From: Phycisphaerae bacterium
GTDB taxonomy: Bacteria > Planctomycetota > Phycisphaerae > UBA1845 > UTPLA1
NCBI GenBank assembly: GCA_023150615.1
Contig: JAKLKO010000005.1
Span: 62,001 to 126,000 of the forward strand
Direction: 5' to 3'
Length of the DNA stretch: 64,000 nucleotides
Numbering within the stretch: the stretch's first letter is position 1; each line of letters begins with the position of its first letter. Below the pieces are notes generated by a model that worked only from the letters and a program-made list of their open reading frames with translations, was not told the DNA's origin and did not search any database. The translations under genes were made by a program, and so were the position numbers. This document shows positions 25,845-34,008 of the stretch, in pieces.

Positions 25845-27287
25845 CTATTCGACGTATGTCGGGCCGTTGACCGTCGGCGGCGGGCGGGCGCGGAGGTCGT
25901 CGGCCGACAGCGCGGCGAGTGGAGAGATCTCGATCGGGTGCGCGGGCTCGCCATCGGCGCGGCGCGGCACGCGGGCGCCGGCCACGTCCAGCCAGCGGGC
26001 GGCGCGGCGGACCATGTCGCGCTGGGCGGTCTCAAGCGAGTCGACGCCGGTGGCGTTTTTGACCGGGCTGAACTCCTCGGTGCGGTCGGTCTCCAGAATC
26101 AGCGACGGCGTTTGTGTCAGGGGCAGGGCGTCGAAGATGAAGGCCTCGAGCTTGATCGCGTTGGGTTCGGCCGGTTCGATGCGCTGTCCGGTGCCGAGGT
26201 CGATGCACGGGACCTTCTTCTCCGCGCGGTGCCAGGGCAGGCCGAAGGCTTCGGCATCGCGCGTGAGGCGTTCGACGAACCCGCGCGACAGGACATGGAT
26301 GGCGAGGTTGGCGGCGTCGAAGCGGCGCGAACCGTCCGGATTGCGAGCGTGCGCGAGGGAATCGGGCAGATCGGAATACTCGATCACCCGGACGTGGCCG
26401 TCGGCGAGCACAAAGTTGCCGACGCGTTCGAGGTCGTCGGACTTCGGAACCATCTTGCTCGACATCTCCGATCCGCGCTGCGCATGCAGACCGACGAAGA
26501 GCGGATCGAGGCAGCGTACGAGCGGATTGTCGACCTGGAAGTAGCTGATGTACTCGATGCCGTGCGCGGCCATCTCGGCGAGCACGCCGCGCCGCGCCAT
26601 GGCGAGCAGCGAGCCGCCGTGTCCGTCGGGAGAGAGCGCGACGCGGTGCGGTTGGTCGAGGAGGATGCGGCCGTCGGGTGCGAACGCGGGCATGACGCCC
26701 TGCGGAAAGAAAACGACGTTGCCCGGATCGAGGCCGAAGGCGCGGTGCTCGCGGAAGAACGCCCGGGTCGCGTCATCGTTGCCCGGGCTGGTCATGATAT
26801 ACCAGCGGATGGGATGTCCGACGCGCCGCTCCGTGGCGAGTATCTGCTCGGCGAACAACTGGAAGAGCGGTTTGCGGCGGATCGGCGAGACGGGCAGGCA
26901 GCCCTTCGGACCGGCGAATCCGAGTCGCGTGCCCTGTCCGCCGGCGACGGTGAGCGCGGCGACACGCCCTGCGCGGAGCAGCGACCACCCCTCGTCCCTG
27001 GCGGCGTGAGTTTCGTCGGAGGGATGATCCGGATCGGGCCGCGGAACGAAGGGCGCGGGCTCGATGCACTGGAAATCGGCGTGTGGGGGGATGTTCCGAA
27101 CGCACGTTTCAACGAGGCGCTGAATCGGCACGAAGTCGATCTGTTCCAGGTCGGCCAGCAGCGCGTCGCGCTCGTCGTCGGACAGTCCGGGCCAGAAGCG
27201 CAGCAGATGCCGCTGGCCCGCCGCCTCGCAGCGCTGACGCATCACCTCGAATCGCTGCTGCCGGTTGTCCACGGCGGGAATCTCCAC
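25845..27287 (-). CDS. UDPGP-family UDP-sugar pyrophosphorylase
   Basis: 480-residue nucleotidyltransferase of the UDPGP (UAP1/UGP2-like) family, making UDP-N-acetylglucosamine or UDP-glucose from UTP and the sugar 1-phosphate. Motifs: VAALTVAGGQGTRLGFAGPKGCLPVSP (about 108-133), the YIMTSPGNDDATRAFF segment, VFFPQGVMPAF, and VALSPDGHGGSLLAMARRGVL, followed by ISYFQVDNPLVRCLDPLFVG. The last motif, with PDGHGG, is the UAP1/AGX type, so UDP-GlcNAc is the likelier product, but the assignment rests on those motifs only. Divergent from the DUF362 gene with a 67-bp shared promoter region. Confidence 0.88.
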   Translation of the reverse strand: MEIPAVDNRQQRFEVMRQRCEAAGQRHLLRFWPGLSDDERDALLADLEQIDFVPIQRLVETCVRNIPPHADFQCIEPAPFVPRPDPDHPSDETHAARDEGWSLLRAGRVAALTVAGGQGTRLGFAGPKGCLPVSPIRRKPLFQLFAEQILATERRVGHPIRWYIMTSPGNDDATRAFFREHRAFGLDPGNVVFFPQGVMPAFAPDGRILLDQPHRVALSPDGHGGSLLAMARRGVLAEMAAHGIEYISYFQVDNPLVRCLDPLFVGLHAQRGSEMSSKMVPKSDDLERVGNFVLADGHVRVIEYSDLPDSLAHARNPDGSRRFDAANLAIHVLSRGFVERLTRDAEAFGLPWHRAEKKVPCIDLGTGQRIEPAEPNAIKLEAFIFDALPLTQTPSLILETDRTEEFSPVKNATGVDSLETAQRDMVRRAARWLDVAGARVPRRADGEPAHPIEISPLAALSADDLRARPPPTVNGPTYVE

Positions 27288-27354
27288 GGGGGTCCAGCCC
27301 TGGCGGCCGCCCGGTCGATAACCCTATGGAATTCGACGGATTGTTGTCAACGCG

Positions 27355-28383
27355 ATGCTTGACGCGGACCCATCGACGACCGGCCCGGACTCGACGACGC
27401 GCCGCAGGTTTCTCCGCGCGACAGCGGCGGCGGTCGTGCCCGCGCTGTTTGGTGCAGCGCGGGGCGACGACGGCGTCGCCGCGGCAGTGCGAGCGGTAAC
27501 GAGTTCGACGACGGCCCCGGCTGCCGACGCGGGTGCGACCGCGCAGGTCGTCGAGACGAACTCGGAGTACGTGATCAGCGGCCAGACGGTGCAGCCGAAC
27601 GCGCTGGACGAGATGCTGTCGGTCGGGTTGCAGCAACTCACGCGGACCGAATCGACGCCGGCGGCGTGGAACACGATTCTCCGGCCGGACGACGTGATCG
27701 GCATCAAGTTCAACTCGTCGGGCGCGGCGAGCATCGGGACGACACCGGTCTTCGCCGGGGTTCTGTTGCGATCACTCGTTCTGGCGGGCTTCGACCCAGC
27801 CCGAATCGTCATGATCGAGGAGGGTGGCGCGACGCGGCCGAGCGTCCGCACCGCGCGGCCGGAGTTGCGGTACTCCGACAGGACGGTGGATTTCGGCTGC
27901 GGGTCAGACGCGTTCATCGGGTTCGTCGAGCAGGTGACGGCGATCATCAATGTGCCGTTCCTCAAGACGCACCACACCGCGGTCATGACGTCGTGTCTGA
28001 AGAACCTCTCGCACGGGCTGATCCGGCATCCGGCACGGTTTCATTCGAACGGGTGCGATCCGGCGATCGCGCGGATCGTGGCATCGGAGCCGGTCCGCAG
28101 CCGGCTGCGGCTGAACATCGTGAACGCGTTGCGGGTGGTGACGGACGGCGGCCCGCGGGCAAGGGCGGACGACATCCTGAACTTCGGCGGGCTGCTGTTT
28201 TCGACCGACCCCGTGGCGGCGGATGCGATCGGGTTCGAGATTCTCAACCTGATGCGGGCGCTACGTAAACTACCGCCTTTGTTGGTGTTACCGACGATTC
28301 CTCCGCAGTTGGTGACGGCAGCGCGGCTCGGGCTGGGGCAGGCGGACACGGAGCGAATCCGCTGGCGGCGGACGACGGTGTAG
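27355..28383 (+). CDS. DUF362 domain protein with Tat-like signal
   Basis: 342-residue exported protein of the DUF362 family. A twin-arginine type N-terminus (TTRRRFLRATAAAVVPALFG, about 14-33) suggests folded export, and DUF362 relatives carry Fe-S clusters, although here the typical four-Cys ferredoxin motif is not visible. Visible family features: WNTILRPDDVIGIKFNSSGAASIGTTPVFAG, IVMIEEGGATRP, NVPFLKTHHTAVMTSCLKNLSHGLIRHP, and DPVAADAIGFEI. The FLKTHHTAVMTSCLKNLSHGL block is the most conserved and should line an active site. Reaction unknown; periplasmic location inferred. Divergent from the UDPGP gene. Confidence 0.82.
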   Translation: MLDADPSTTGPDSTTRRRFLRATAAAVVPALFGAARGDDGVAAAVRAVTSSTTAPAADAGATAQVVETNSEYVISGQTVQPNALDEMLSVGLQQLTRTESTPAAWNTILRPDDVIGIKFNSSGAASIGTTPVFAGVLLRSLVLAGFDPARIVMIEEGGATRPSVRTARPELRYSDRTVDFGCGSDAFIGFVEQVTAIINVPFLKTHHTAVMTSCLKNLSHGLIRHPARFHSNGCDPAIARIVASEPVRSRLRLNIVNALRVVTDGGPRARADDILNFGGLLFSTDPVAADAIGFEILNLMRALRKLPPLLVLPTIPPQLVTAARLGLGQADTERIRWRRTTV

Positions 28384-29112
28384 ATTCCCCGCAGTCCGTT
28401 TGGGAAAGCTGTGAAATCTTGCGGAAAGATCGGTTGGGGGCGATTGGGCCGCTGGTCTGCGGCGGATTCCGTTTGACACCGGCGGAAACACGCAATTAGA
28501 ATCCGGTGGCGAGTCGATAGGAGGAACTGCGAACAGTCGCGAGCACGTGCGGGTCCATCCGACGTTATTATTCTTACTTCTTACCGACGTATATCCATTC
28601 CGTATCATCCCGCCTGAAGCTCGAAACGAAGTTCCGAACGGTTGCCGAGATCGCGGTCTGACGCGCGGCGCACGGTCCATCATTCGGCCGCCGCGTGCAC
28701 CGGTGACTTCGGACGGGTGACGAGAGTCTCCCGCGGTTCGAGGGTATCGAAGGTCGAGGCGTACAAACGATCGGCTGCGGTTGCCGTGCCTTCATCGGCG
28801 CGGCGTATCGGCTGAATCGATGAATCGGATGTGCACGGGTGATCGAGCCCGACGGCGCTGCGTCGCGGGAGTTCTCGAGCCCTGGATTGTGAACGAGACC
28901 AGGTCGTTTCGCAGACGGATCCGGGCATGACGACCGCCGCCACTGGGCGTGCATGTCTTGCCGGTGTTCTCGTCGGTGGTCGACGACCATTCGTTCTCAT
29001 GTGATCTCGTCCGTATCGTGTCCGGCACGCGTGCTCGGCAGGAGCGGACGGCCTGAGGATCGTTGACAAGCCGGAAACACCCGGTGCACAGGTTTCCAAG
29101 GAGTACTCGGCC
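28384..29112. other. Long intergenic leader before the pseudopilin pair
   Basis: 729 bp with no supported gene. It holds the promoter at 28473-28502, an AGGAGG at 28519-28524 not followed by a good start, and a second TTGACA at 29063-29068 without a matching -10. TTGACA followed closely by GGAAACAC appears twice (28473 and 29063). The last 20 bases contain AAGGAG (29098-29103) nine bases before the pseudopilin ATG. A long 5' untranslated leader of about 600 bases is therefore possible. Leftward open frames here have Pro/Arg/Ser-rich, shadow-like products. Confidence 0.5.
28473..28502 (+). promoter_or_regulatory. Strong sigma-70-like promoter TTGACA-N18-TAGAAT
   Basis: Consensus TTGACA at 28473-28478 and TAGAAT at 28497-28502, 18 bp apart; the best -35 in the window. 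It lies about 600 bases upstream of the first pseudopilin gene, the next supported gene on this strand, so it would give an unusually long leader or an undetected small RNA. Pattern match only. Confidence 0.5.
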
Positions 29113-29958
29113 ATGAGAAAACTCAAACTCCGCTGGAAGGCGTTCACGCTGATCGAGCTGCTGGTGGTGGTGGCCATCATCGCCCTGCTGATCTCGATCC
29201 TGCTTCCGTCGCTGTCGCGGGCGCGGGAGCTTTCGAAGCGGACCGTCTGTCTCTCCAACATCCGCGGCGTGGGCCAGGGCATGTACATCTATGCCCAGGA
29301 CGGTGACCGGTTCCCCGCCTACGCGGGCACGAACACGGTCGGGTCGATGACCATTTTCAACCCGCCGGATCGCACGGGCGACGGTGCGGGCAGCGGTCCG
29401 TCGACGACGGGCGTTCCGTCGCCGACCGTCGACCTGTGGCTGCTGCTGCGGGCGAACAACTGTACGCCGAAGCAGTTCAACTGCCCGAGCACGACGGATA
29501 CGCCGGACCCGGCGCAGGACACGACGGCGTACTACGACTTCCTGACGTCGACGAACCTGAGCTACGCCTACCAGTACCAGCATTCGAGCACGCGCCAGAT
29601 CATCGGGACGGCCTCCGAGCCGAACTTCCCGATCTTGGCGGACTCGAATCCGTACATCAAAGGCGGCGTGCAGTCGGCGCTACCGGCCGATCGCCGGGCG
29701 CAGTGGCGGGGCAACAGCACCAACCACACGGCGCGCGAGGTCAGCAACGTCCTGTTCGTCGATGGTCACGGCGAGTCGCCGAAGGATCCGGCCGTCGGCC
29801 TTCCGGGCCGCAACGATCCGTCCTCCCCGGTGTTCAAGCCGCAGGACAACATCTACTCGACGCACCTGGCGAATCAGTTCGTCGATCCTGGCAACCAGAG
29901 GCCGACGGCGACACTGTGCGCGCTGGGCGGTCGCTCCGACACGTGTCTCGTGCCGTGA
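29113..29958 (+). CDS. Prepilin-type (pseudopilin) H-X9-DG-like protein
   Basis: 281-residue pseudopilin. The class III-type prepilin signal is MRKLKLRWKAFTLIELLVVVAIIALLISILLPSLSRAREL in short: a basic leader, cleavage before Phe in KA^FTLIE, E at +5 and a hydrophobic helix. The unusual -1 residue is Ala rather than Gly. The C-terminal region (about residues 60-281) is the beta-rich planctomycete domain ending in NVLFVDGHGESPKDPA, the H-x-DG-like motif of DUF1559-type prepilins. It should be processed by a prepilin peptidase and assembled by a type II secretion-like machine in the inner membrane/periplasm. AAGGAG precedes the ATG by nine bases. Tandem with a second copy; a terminator follows. 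Confidence 0.88.
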   Translation: MRKLKLRWKAFTLIELLVVVAIIALLISILLPSLSRARELSKRTVCLSNIRGVGQGMYIYAQDGDRFPAYAGTNTVGSMTIFNPPDRTGDGAGSGPSTTGVPSPTVDLWLLLRANNCTPKQFNCPSTTDTPDPAQDTTAYYDFLTSTNLSYAYQYQHSSTRQIIGTASEPNFPILADSNPYIKGGVQSALPADRRAQWRGNSTNHTAREVSNVLFVDGHGESPKDPAVGLPGRNDPSSPVFKPQDNIYSTHLANQFVDPGNQRPTATLCALGGRSDTCLVP

Positions 29959-29992
29959 CGCACGACGCGCGTTGGTCGTGACGAATGGAGCG

Positions 29993-30027
29993 AGCGGCAG
30001 CCTCCGAGCGGGGCTGCCGCTTTTTTT
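29993..30027 (+). terminator. Rho-independent terminator between the tandem pseudopilins
   Basis: Perfect 10-bp stem AGCGGCAGCC (29993-30002) / GGCTGCCGCT (30012-30021), nine-base loop, followed by a run of seven T (30021-30027). It lies after the first pseudopilin and only 30 bases before the start of the second, so the second gene needs read-through or its own promoter. Confidence 0.85.
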
Positions 30028-30056
30028 CGGCGCGGATTCGCCGCGCAGGCGGCAGA

Positions 30057-30905
30057 ATGGCGGGCACAGAGTCCAGTTCGCGTCGTTGCGGCACGGGCTT
30101 CACGATCATCGAGCTGATGGTCGTGATCGCGATCATCGCGCTGCTCGTCTCGATCCTGCTGCCGTCGCTGTCGCGGGCACGGGAGATCAGCCGGCGGACC
30201 GTTTGCCTGACGAACCTCCGCGGCATCGGGCAGGGCATGTACATCTATACGCAGGACGGTGAGCGCTTCCCCGCGCGCGCCGGCAGCAGCGCCGTCGGCA
30301 GCATGACGATCTTCGATCCGAACCATCGCACGGCGCCCGGCGGCGCATCAACGCTGGGTACGCCGTCGCCGACCGTCGACCTGTGGCTGCTGATGCGTGA
30401 GACGACGATCGTGCCGAAGCAGTTCATCTGTCCGAGCACGACGGATCAGCCCGATTCCGCGCAGGAGCCGACGGCGTACTACGATTTCACGACCGCGGCC
30501 AACCTCAGCTACGCGTATCACTATCAGCACAGCACGGTGCTCGATCCGATCGGACCCGGCTCGCACTCGCAATTCCCCGTGCTGGCCGACGCCAACCCGT
30601 ACATCAAGGGCGGCGTGACATCGTTCGTGTTCTACGACCGCGTCGGCCCGGGCCGCGGCAACAGCGTGAACCACACGAAGCGCGAGGTGAGCAACGTGTG
30701 GTTCGTGGATGGGCACGCGGTGACGGTGCGGGACCCGGCCGTCGGACTGGCGGGCAAGCCGGATCCGAACTGGCGGCGGGCGATCGCGCAGGACAACATC
30801 TACTCGGCCCACCTCCGCAATCAGGCGGTCGATCCGGGGAGCTTTCGGCCCAAGGCGACGGAATGCCTGCTGGGCGATCGCTCGGATGCGTGCCTCGTGC
30901 CGTAG
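30057..30905 (+). CDS. Prepilin-type H-X9-DG-like protein, tandem copy
   Basis: 282 residues from ATG 30057 (MAGTESSSRRCGTGFTIIEL); an upstream start at 29985 would run through the terminator and is unlikely. Cleavage would be G^FTIIEL with Gly at -1, the standard site, unlike the Ala in the first copy. The hydrophobic helix VVIAIIALLVSILLPSLSRA and the whole C-terminal domain match the preceding gene closely (GIGQGMYIYTQDGERFPARAG, SPTVDLWLLM, CPSTTDQPDSAQ, NVWFVDGHAVTVRDPAVG, ending in CLLGDRSDACLVP), so this is a tandem duplication. Two adjacent prepilins of this kind probably form a heteropolymer or serve different conditions; unknown. Confidence 0.86.
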   Translation: MAGTESSSRRCGTGFTIIELMVVIAIIALLVSILLPSLSRAREISRRTVCLTNLRGIGQGMYIYTQDGERFPARAGSSAVGSMTIFDPNHRTAPGGASTLGTPSPTVDLWLLMRETTIVPKQFICPSTTDQPDSAQEPTAYYDFTTAANLSYAYHYQHSTVLDPIGPGSHSQFPVLADANPYIKGGVTSFVFYDRVGPGRGNSVNHTKREVSNVWFVDGHAVTVRDPAVGLAGKPDPNWRRAIAQDNIYSAHLRNQAVDPGSFRPKATECLLGDRSDACLVP

Positions 30906-30957
30906 GCGGCGCGCGATCGTCGAGGGCTGGATGCCGCGGCGACGTCATTCCCTTCGT

Positions 30958-33072
30958 TTACAGACCGAGCAGCACGGATACGAAGCCCGGGATGTCGGCC
31001 ACGTCGATCTCGTAGTCCCCGCTGAAGTCGCCGCGGCAGACGACCGGGCCGCCGGCGGTGCCCGAGAGCACGGCGGCGACAAACACGGCGATGTCGTCGC
31101 CGTCGGCGTCGCCGCTGAGATTCACGTCGCCGTCGGGCGATCCATCACAGACGGTGAGCACGGCCGCCGCGCTCGTCGATGACCCGCAGGCGTTGAGAAC
31201 GACGCAGTCGTAGGCGCCGGCGTCTCCGACGTCCCCGGGAGTGACGGTCAGCGTGGCAGTGGTCGCGCCGGCGATGTTGCCGCCGTCGGACAGCGGCGTG
31301 CCGTTGTGCCGCCACTGGTACGTCAGGACGCCCGCGCCGGAGGCGGAGACGGTGAAGTCGACCGGTGCGCCGATGGAGGTCACGGCCGATTCCGGATTGC
31401 TGACGAACACGGGCCGACACACGTCATTGATGTTCGCGACGAGGATACCCGCAGTGCCGTCGCTGAAATCAGCGCGGAAGACGAGCTGCCCGGAGTCATT
31501 GAAGCTGGAGTTCCGGCCGTTGTTGCCACCGGTGCCCGTGATCGGGCGGAGCAGGCTGATGGTTCGGAAGTTTCCGGGGGCGACTTCGATTGTCTGGCCC
31601 TCGCGGACAACGAGATGCATGACGCCGAACGGGTCGGTCGCGAAGATTGCGAGGTCGTTGGCGAATGTGACGCCCGTCCCAGTCAGCGTGGCGAGGAAGG
31701 CGAGCTGGCCGGCGCCGTTCATGACGGGCGAGACGGCCGCGGCGGGCAGTCCCTGGAACGTGGTGAAGGTGACGCCGGCGGGGACGTCGGGTACGGCATC
31801 GCCTTCGCGCGCGATGATGTGCAGCGCTCCGAGGTCGTTGAGTGAGACGATTGCGACATCGTTGGCGGCGGTGATCGTCGGGCCGGCCAGCCGCGCACGG
31901 AAGGCGACGCGGTTGGCGGCGTCGAGTCGCGGAAAACCGTTGCCGAAGAGCGCTTCGAGGTTGTTGTAGGTGTGTCCGATCGGAAGATCGAGCACGGCGC
32001 CGCCTTCGAGCATGATAAGGTTGGTGACGCCGAGCGCCAGGCCGCGCCAGACGCCGAAGTCGGTGTCGGTGGTGACGCCCGGTCCGCCGAGGAATCCGCG
32101 GAACGAGACCGCGCCGGTGTCGTTCAGCACCGGGTCTTCCATGGCGAAGAAGACGCCGGGGGATGGATCGTCATCGTCCTGGCCCGGCGCGGCGTTTCCT
32201 TCGCGCGCCATGAGGTGGACGCTGCCGGGCGTCCCGGCCCAGAGCCCGAGGTTGTTTGCGCCGCCGACGCCGGGGCCCGTGACCGTCGCAAGGAACGCGA
32301 TCTGGCCCGGCCCGTTGACGCGGACGCTGGCGGGGGTGAAGTCGAGAAACGAGATACCCGGTCCGGTGTCTGGGGCGGGATCGCCTTCGAAGACGGCGGT
32401 GGAGAGCGAGCCGGGCGCGCCGATCCAGATTCCGCTGTCGGGCGACGGCGAGGCGTTTGTCGTACCGAAGAAGCACACCTGGTTGAAGCTGTTGAGCAGC
32501 GGGGGATCGAATGAGGCGAAGGTCATGAAACCCGGGACCCACGGCCCCGGCGCCGTACCGCCTTCGCGGGCCATGAGAGAAAGGCTCGTCGGCGGCCCGG
32601 ACCACATGGCCATGTCATTGGTCGCCGAGACGCCCGGTCCTGCGAGCGTGGCGCGGAAGGCGATGCGACCGTTCGGGTTGAGGGAGGGCGAGAAGTTGTC
32701 GGAGAGGGCGCCGATCGTGATGCCGCCGCCGATTTCCGGCGCGGCGTCGCCTTCGCGGATGGCGAGCACGAGCGACCCGGGTTTCCCGACCCAGATGCCG
32801 CGGTCATTGGCGCCGGTGACGCCCGGGCCGGTGAGATTGGCGGTGAAGGCGATTTCGCCGGCGTTGTTGATGAACGGAAAGCCGACGCCGAGGTCGATGG
32901 CGCTGAAGGTGACGCCGACCGGAGCGCCGGGCGCTTGCAGACCTGAGGCCGAGACCGGCTCAAACGTGATGGTCTGCGCGTGCGCGGCTGGCGCGGCGAG
33001 GACGGCAATCGTGGACATGGCGACGATGGATTGGATCGCGCGGCGGGCATTACGGAGGGTTGAGCAGTACAT
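30958..33072 (-). CDS. Secreted seven-repeat protein with Ig-like and dockerin-like C-terminus
   Basis: 704 residues from ATG 33072 (MYCSTLRNARRAIQSIVAMSTIAVLAAPAAHAQ), a clear signal peptide ending AHA^Q; an ATG at 33099 is possible. About seven repeats of some 75-80 residues follow, each with an N-x-x-G-x-I/V-A-F-x-A core and GPGV...ND...G-PGSL-...REGD-AP. This is the planctomycete 'DUF7453-like' pattern, probably a beta-propeller or tandem beta domains. An Ig-like domain lies at about 560-645 (NPESAVTSIGAPVDFTVSASG, TYQWRHNGTPLSDGG), then dockerin-like C-terminal repeats (DGDVNLSGDADGDDIAVFVAAVLSG, RGDFSGDYEIDVADIPGFVSVLLGL). Probably extracellular; binding or structural. Confidence 0.75.
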   Translation of the reverse strand: MYCSTLRNARRAIQSIVAMSTIAVLAAPAAHAQTITFEPVSASGLQAPGAPVGVTFSAIDLGVGFPFINNAGEIAFTANLTGPGVTGANDRGIWVGKPGSLVLAIREGDAAPEIGGGITIGALSDNFSPSLNPNGRIAFRATLAGPGVSATNDMAMWSGPPTSLSLMAREGGTAPGPWVPGFMTFASFDPPLLNSFNQVCFFGTTNASPSPDSGIWIGAPGSLSTAVFEGDPAPDTGPGISFLDFTPASVRVNGPGQIAFLATVTGPGVGGANNLGLWAGTPGSVHLMAREGNAAPGQDDDDPSPGVFFAMEDPVLNDTGAVSFRGFLGGPGVTTDTDFGVWRGLALGVTNLIMLEGGAVLDLPIGHTYNNLEALFGNGFPRLDAANRVAFRARLAGPTITAANDVAIVSLNDLGALHIIAREGDAVPDVPAGVTFTTFQGLPAAAVSPVMNGAGQLAFLATLTGTGVTFANDLAIFATDPFGVMHLVVREGQTIEVAPGNFRTISLLRPITGTGGNNGRNSSFNDSGQLVFRADFSDGTAGILVANINDVCRPVFVSNPESAVTSIGAPVDFTVSASGAGVLTYQWRHNGTPLSDGGNIAGATTATLTVTPGDVGDAGAYDCVVLNACGSSTSAAAVLTVCDGSPDGDVNLSGDADGDDIAVFVAAVLSGTAGGPVVCRGDFSGDYEIDVADIPGFVSVLLGL

Positions 33073-33260
33073 GATTCGGCTCCACGAGTCCCTCGTCATC
33101 CTGACGTGATCTTCCGCTGCGTGATGAGCGTTGGAGGCTCGCGTTCGGCGATTCCCGATGTGCGGTTCCTCGCAAGAGAAGACGGCCGGGATGGAGATTC
33201 GGACACGTTCGTCGGCAGGAATTCGGACGAACCAGCGGCGGTCCGCGGTCTGGGCGTTCG

Positions 33261-33289
33261 TTGTGCGTCGCGGCGGGAAGGGCTATAAT
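33261..33289 (+). promoter_or_regulatory. tpx promoter TTGTGC-N17-TATAAT
   Basis: TTGTGC at 33261-33266, TATAAT at 33284-33289, 17-bp spacer, about 100 bases upstream of tpx. The -35 hexamer and spacing are the same as at 2191 and 3174. The divergent leftward gene starts at 33072, so this region also holds its promoter. Confidence 0.55.
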
Positions 33290-33391
33290 TCGGGCCTTTA
33301 CTGGGCTTGTGTGAACGCTGGATGACCGGCGGCGGGCGTGGCCGGAGGCTGGTTCTGCCGCCGCGGCGCTAAGAGACGAAGGAGAGACGGC

Positions 33392-33910
33392 ATGGCGCGG
33401 AACATCACGTTGAAGGGCAATCCGGTGACGATCGAGGGTCCGGAGCTGAAGGTGGGCGACACGGCGCCGGATTTCACGCTTCAAGGCGTGGACATGTCGG
33501 ACGTCACGTTGGCGAGCACGGCGGGAAAGGTCCGGATCCTGATGACGGTTCCATCGCTGGATACGCCCGTGTGCGACAAGGAAACGCGGCGTTTCAACGA
33601 GGAGGCCGCGAAGCTTCCGAACGTGGAGATCGCGGCGATTTCAGTGGATCTGCCGATGGCGATGAAGCGCTGGTGCGGCGCGGCGGGGGTGGAGAAAGTC
33701 CGCTGCCTGTCGGACCATCGAGCGACGGACTTCGGCCGCAAGTACGGCGTGCTGATCAAGGGCGGTCCGCTGGACCGGTTCCTGGCACGGGCCATCTTCG
33801 TGGTGGACAAGGGCAACAAGCTGGTTCACGCGGAGTACGTTCCGGAGATCGCGCAGGAGCCGAACTATGACGCGGCGCTGGCCGCGGCCCGGAAGGCGGC
33901 GGGGGGGTAG
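33392..33910 (+). CDS. tpx: Thiol peroxidase (Tpx)
   Basis: Atypical 2-Cys peroxiredoxin of the Tpx class, 172 residues from ATG 33392, preceded by GGAGAG. It reduces hydrogen and organic hydroperoxides using thioredoxin. The peroxidatic Cys61 is in TVPSLDTPVCDKETRRFNE, the resolving Cys95 in MKRWCGAAG, as in E. coli Tpx; an extra Cys105 (KVRCLSD) follows. The rest (KYGVLIKGGPLDRFLARAIFVVDKGNKLVHAEYVPEIAQEPNYDAALAAAR) fits the family to the end. It is a single-gene unit: promoter TTGTGC-N17-TATAAT upstream, terminator at 33944-33975 downstream. Confidence 0.95.
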   Translation: MARNITLKGNPVTIEGPELKVGDTAPDFTLQGVDMSDVTLASTAGKVRILMTVPSLDTPVCDKETRRFNEEAAKLPNVEIAAISVDLPMAMKRWCGAAGVEKVRCLSDHRATDFGRKYGVLIKGGPLDRFLARAIFVVDKGNKLVHAEYVPEIAQEPNYDAALAAARKAAGG

Positions 33911-33943
33911 GCCGTCGCCGCCGCTCGGAAGTAATTGCGTCGC

Positions 33944-33975
33944 GGCCCACGGATCGCCTCCGTGGGCCTTGTTTT
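33944..33975 (+). terminator. tpx terminator
   Basis: Perfect 10-bp stem GGCCCACGGA (33944-33953) / TCCGTGGGCC (33959-33968), five-base loop, then TTGTTTT (33969-33975). It separates tpx from typA, which begins at 34009. Confidence 0.8.
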
Positions 33976-34008
33976 CGGCGGACGGCGAGGGACTCGAACG
34001 GATCAGGC

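Noticed and set aside
28547-28720. Rightward 57-codon open frame starting GTG in the same leader
   Set aside because: The AGGAGG at 28519 is 22 bases from the GTG, too far, and the product has no motif.
28574-28990. Leftward open frame in the leader before the pseudopilins
   Set aside because: Pro/Arg/Ser-rich product, no ribosome site, no third-position bias.
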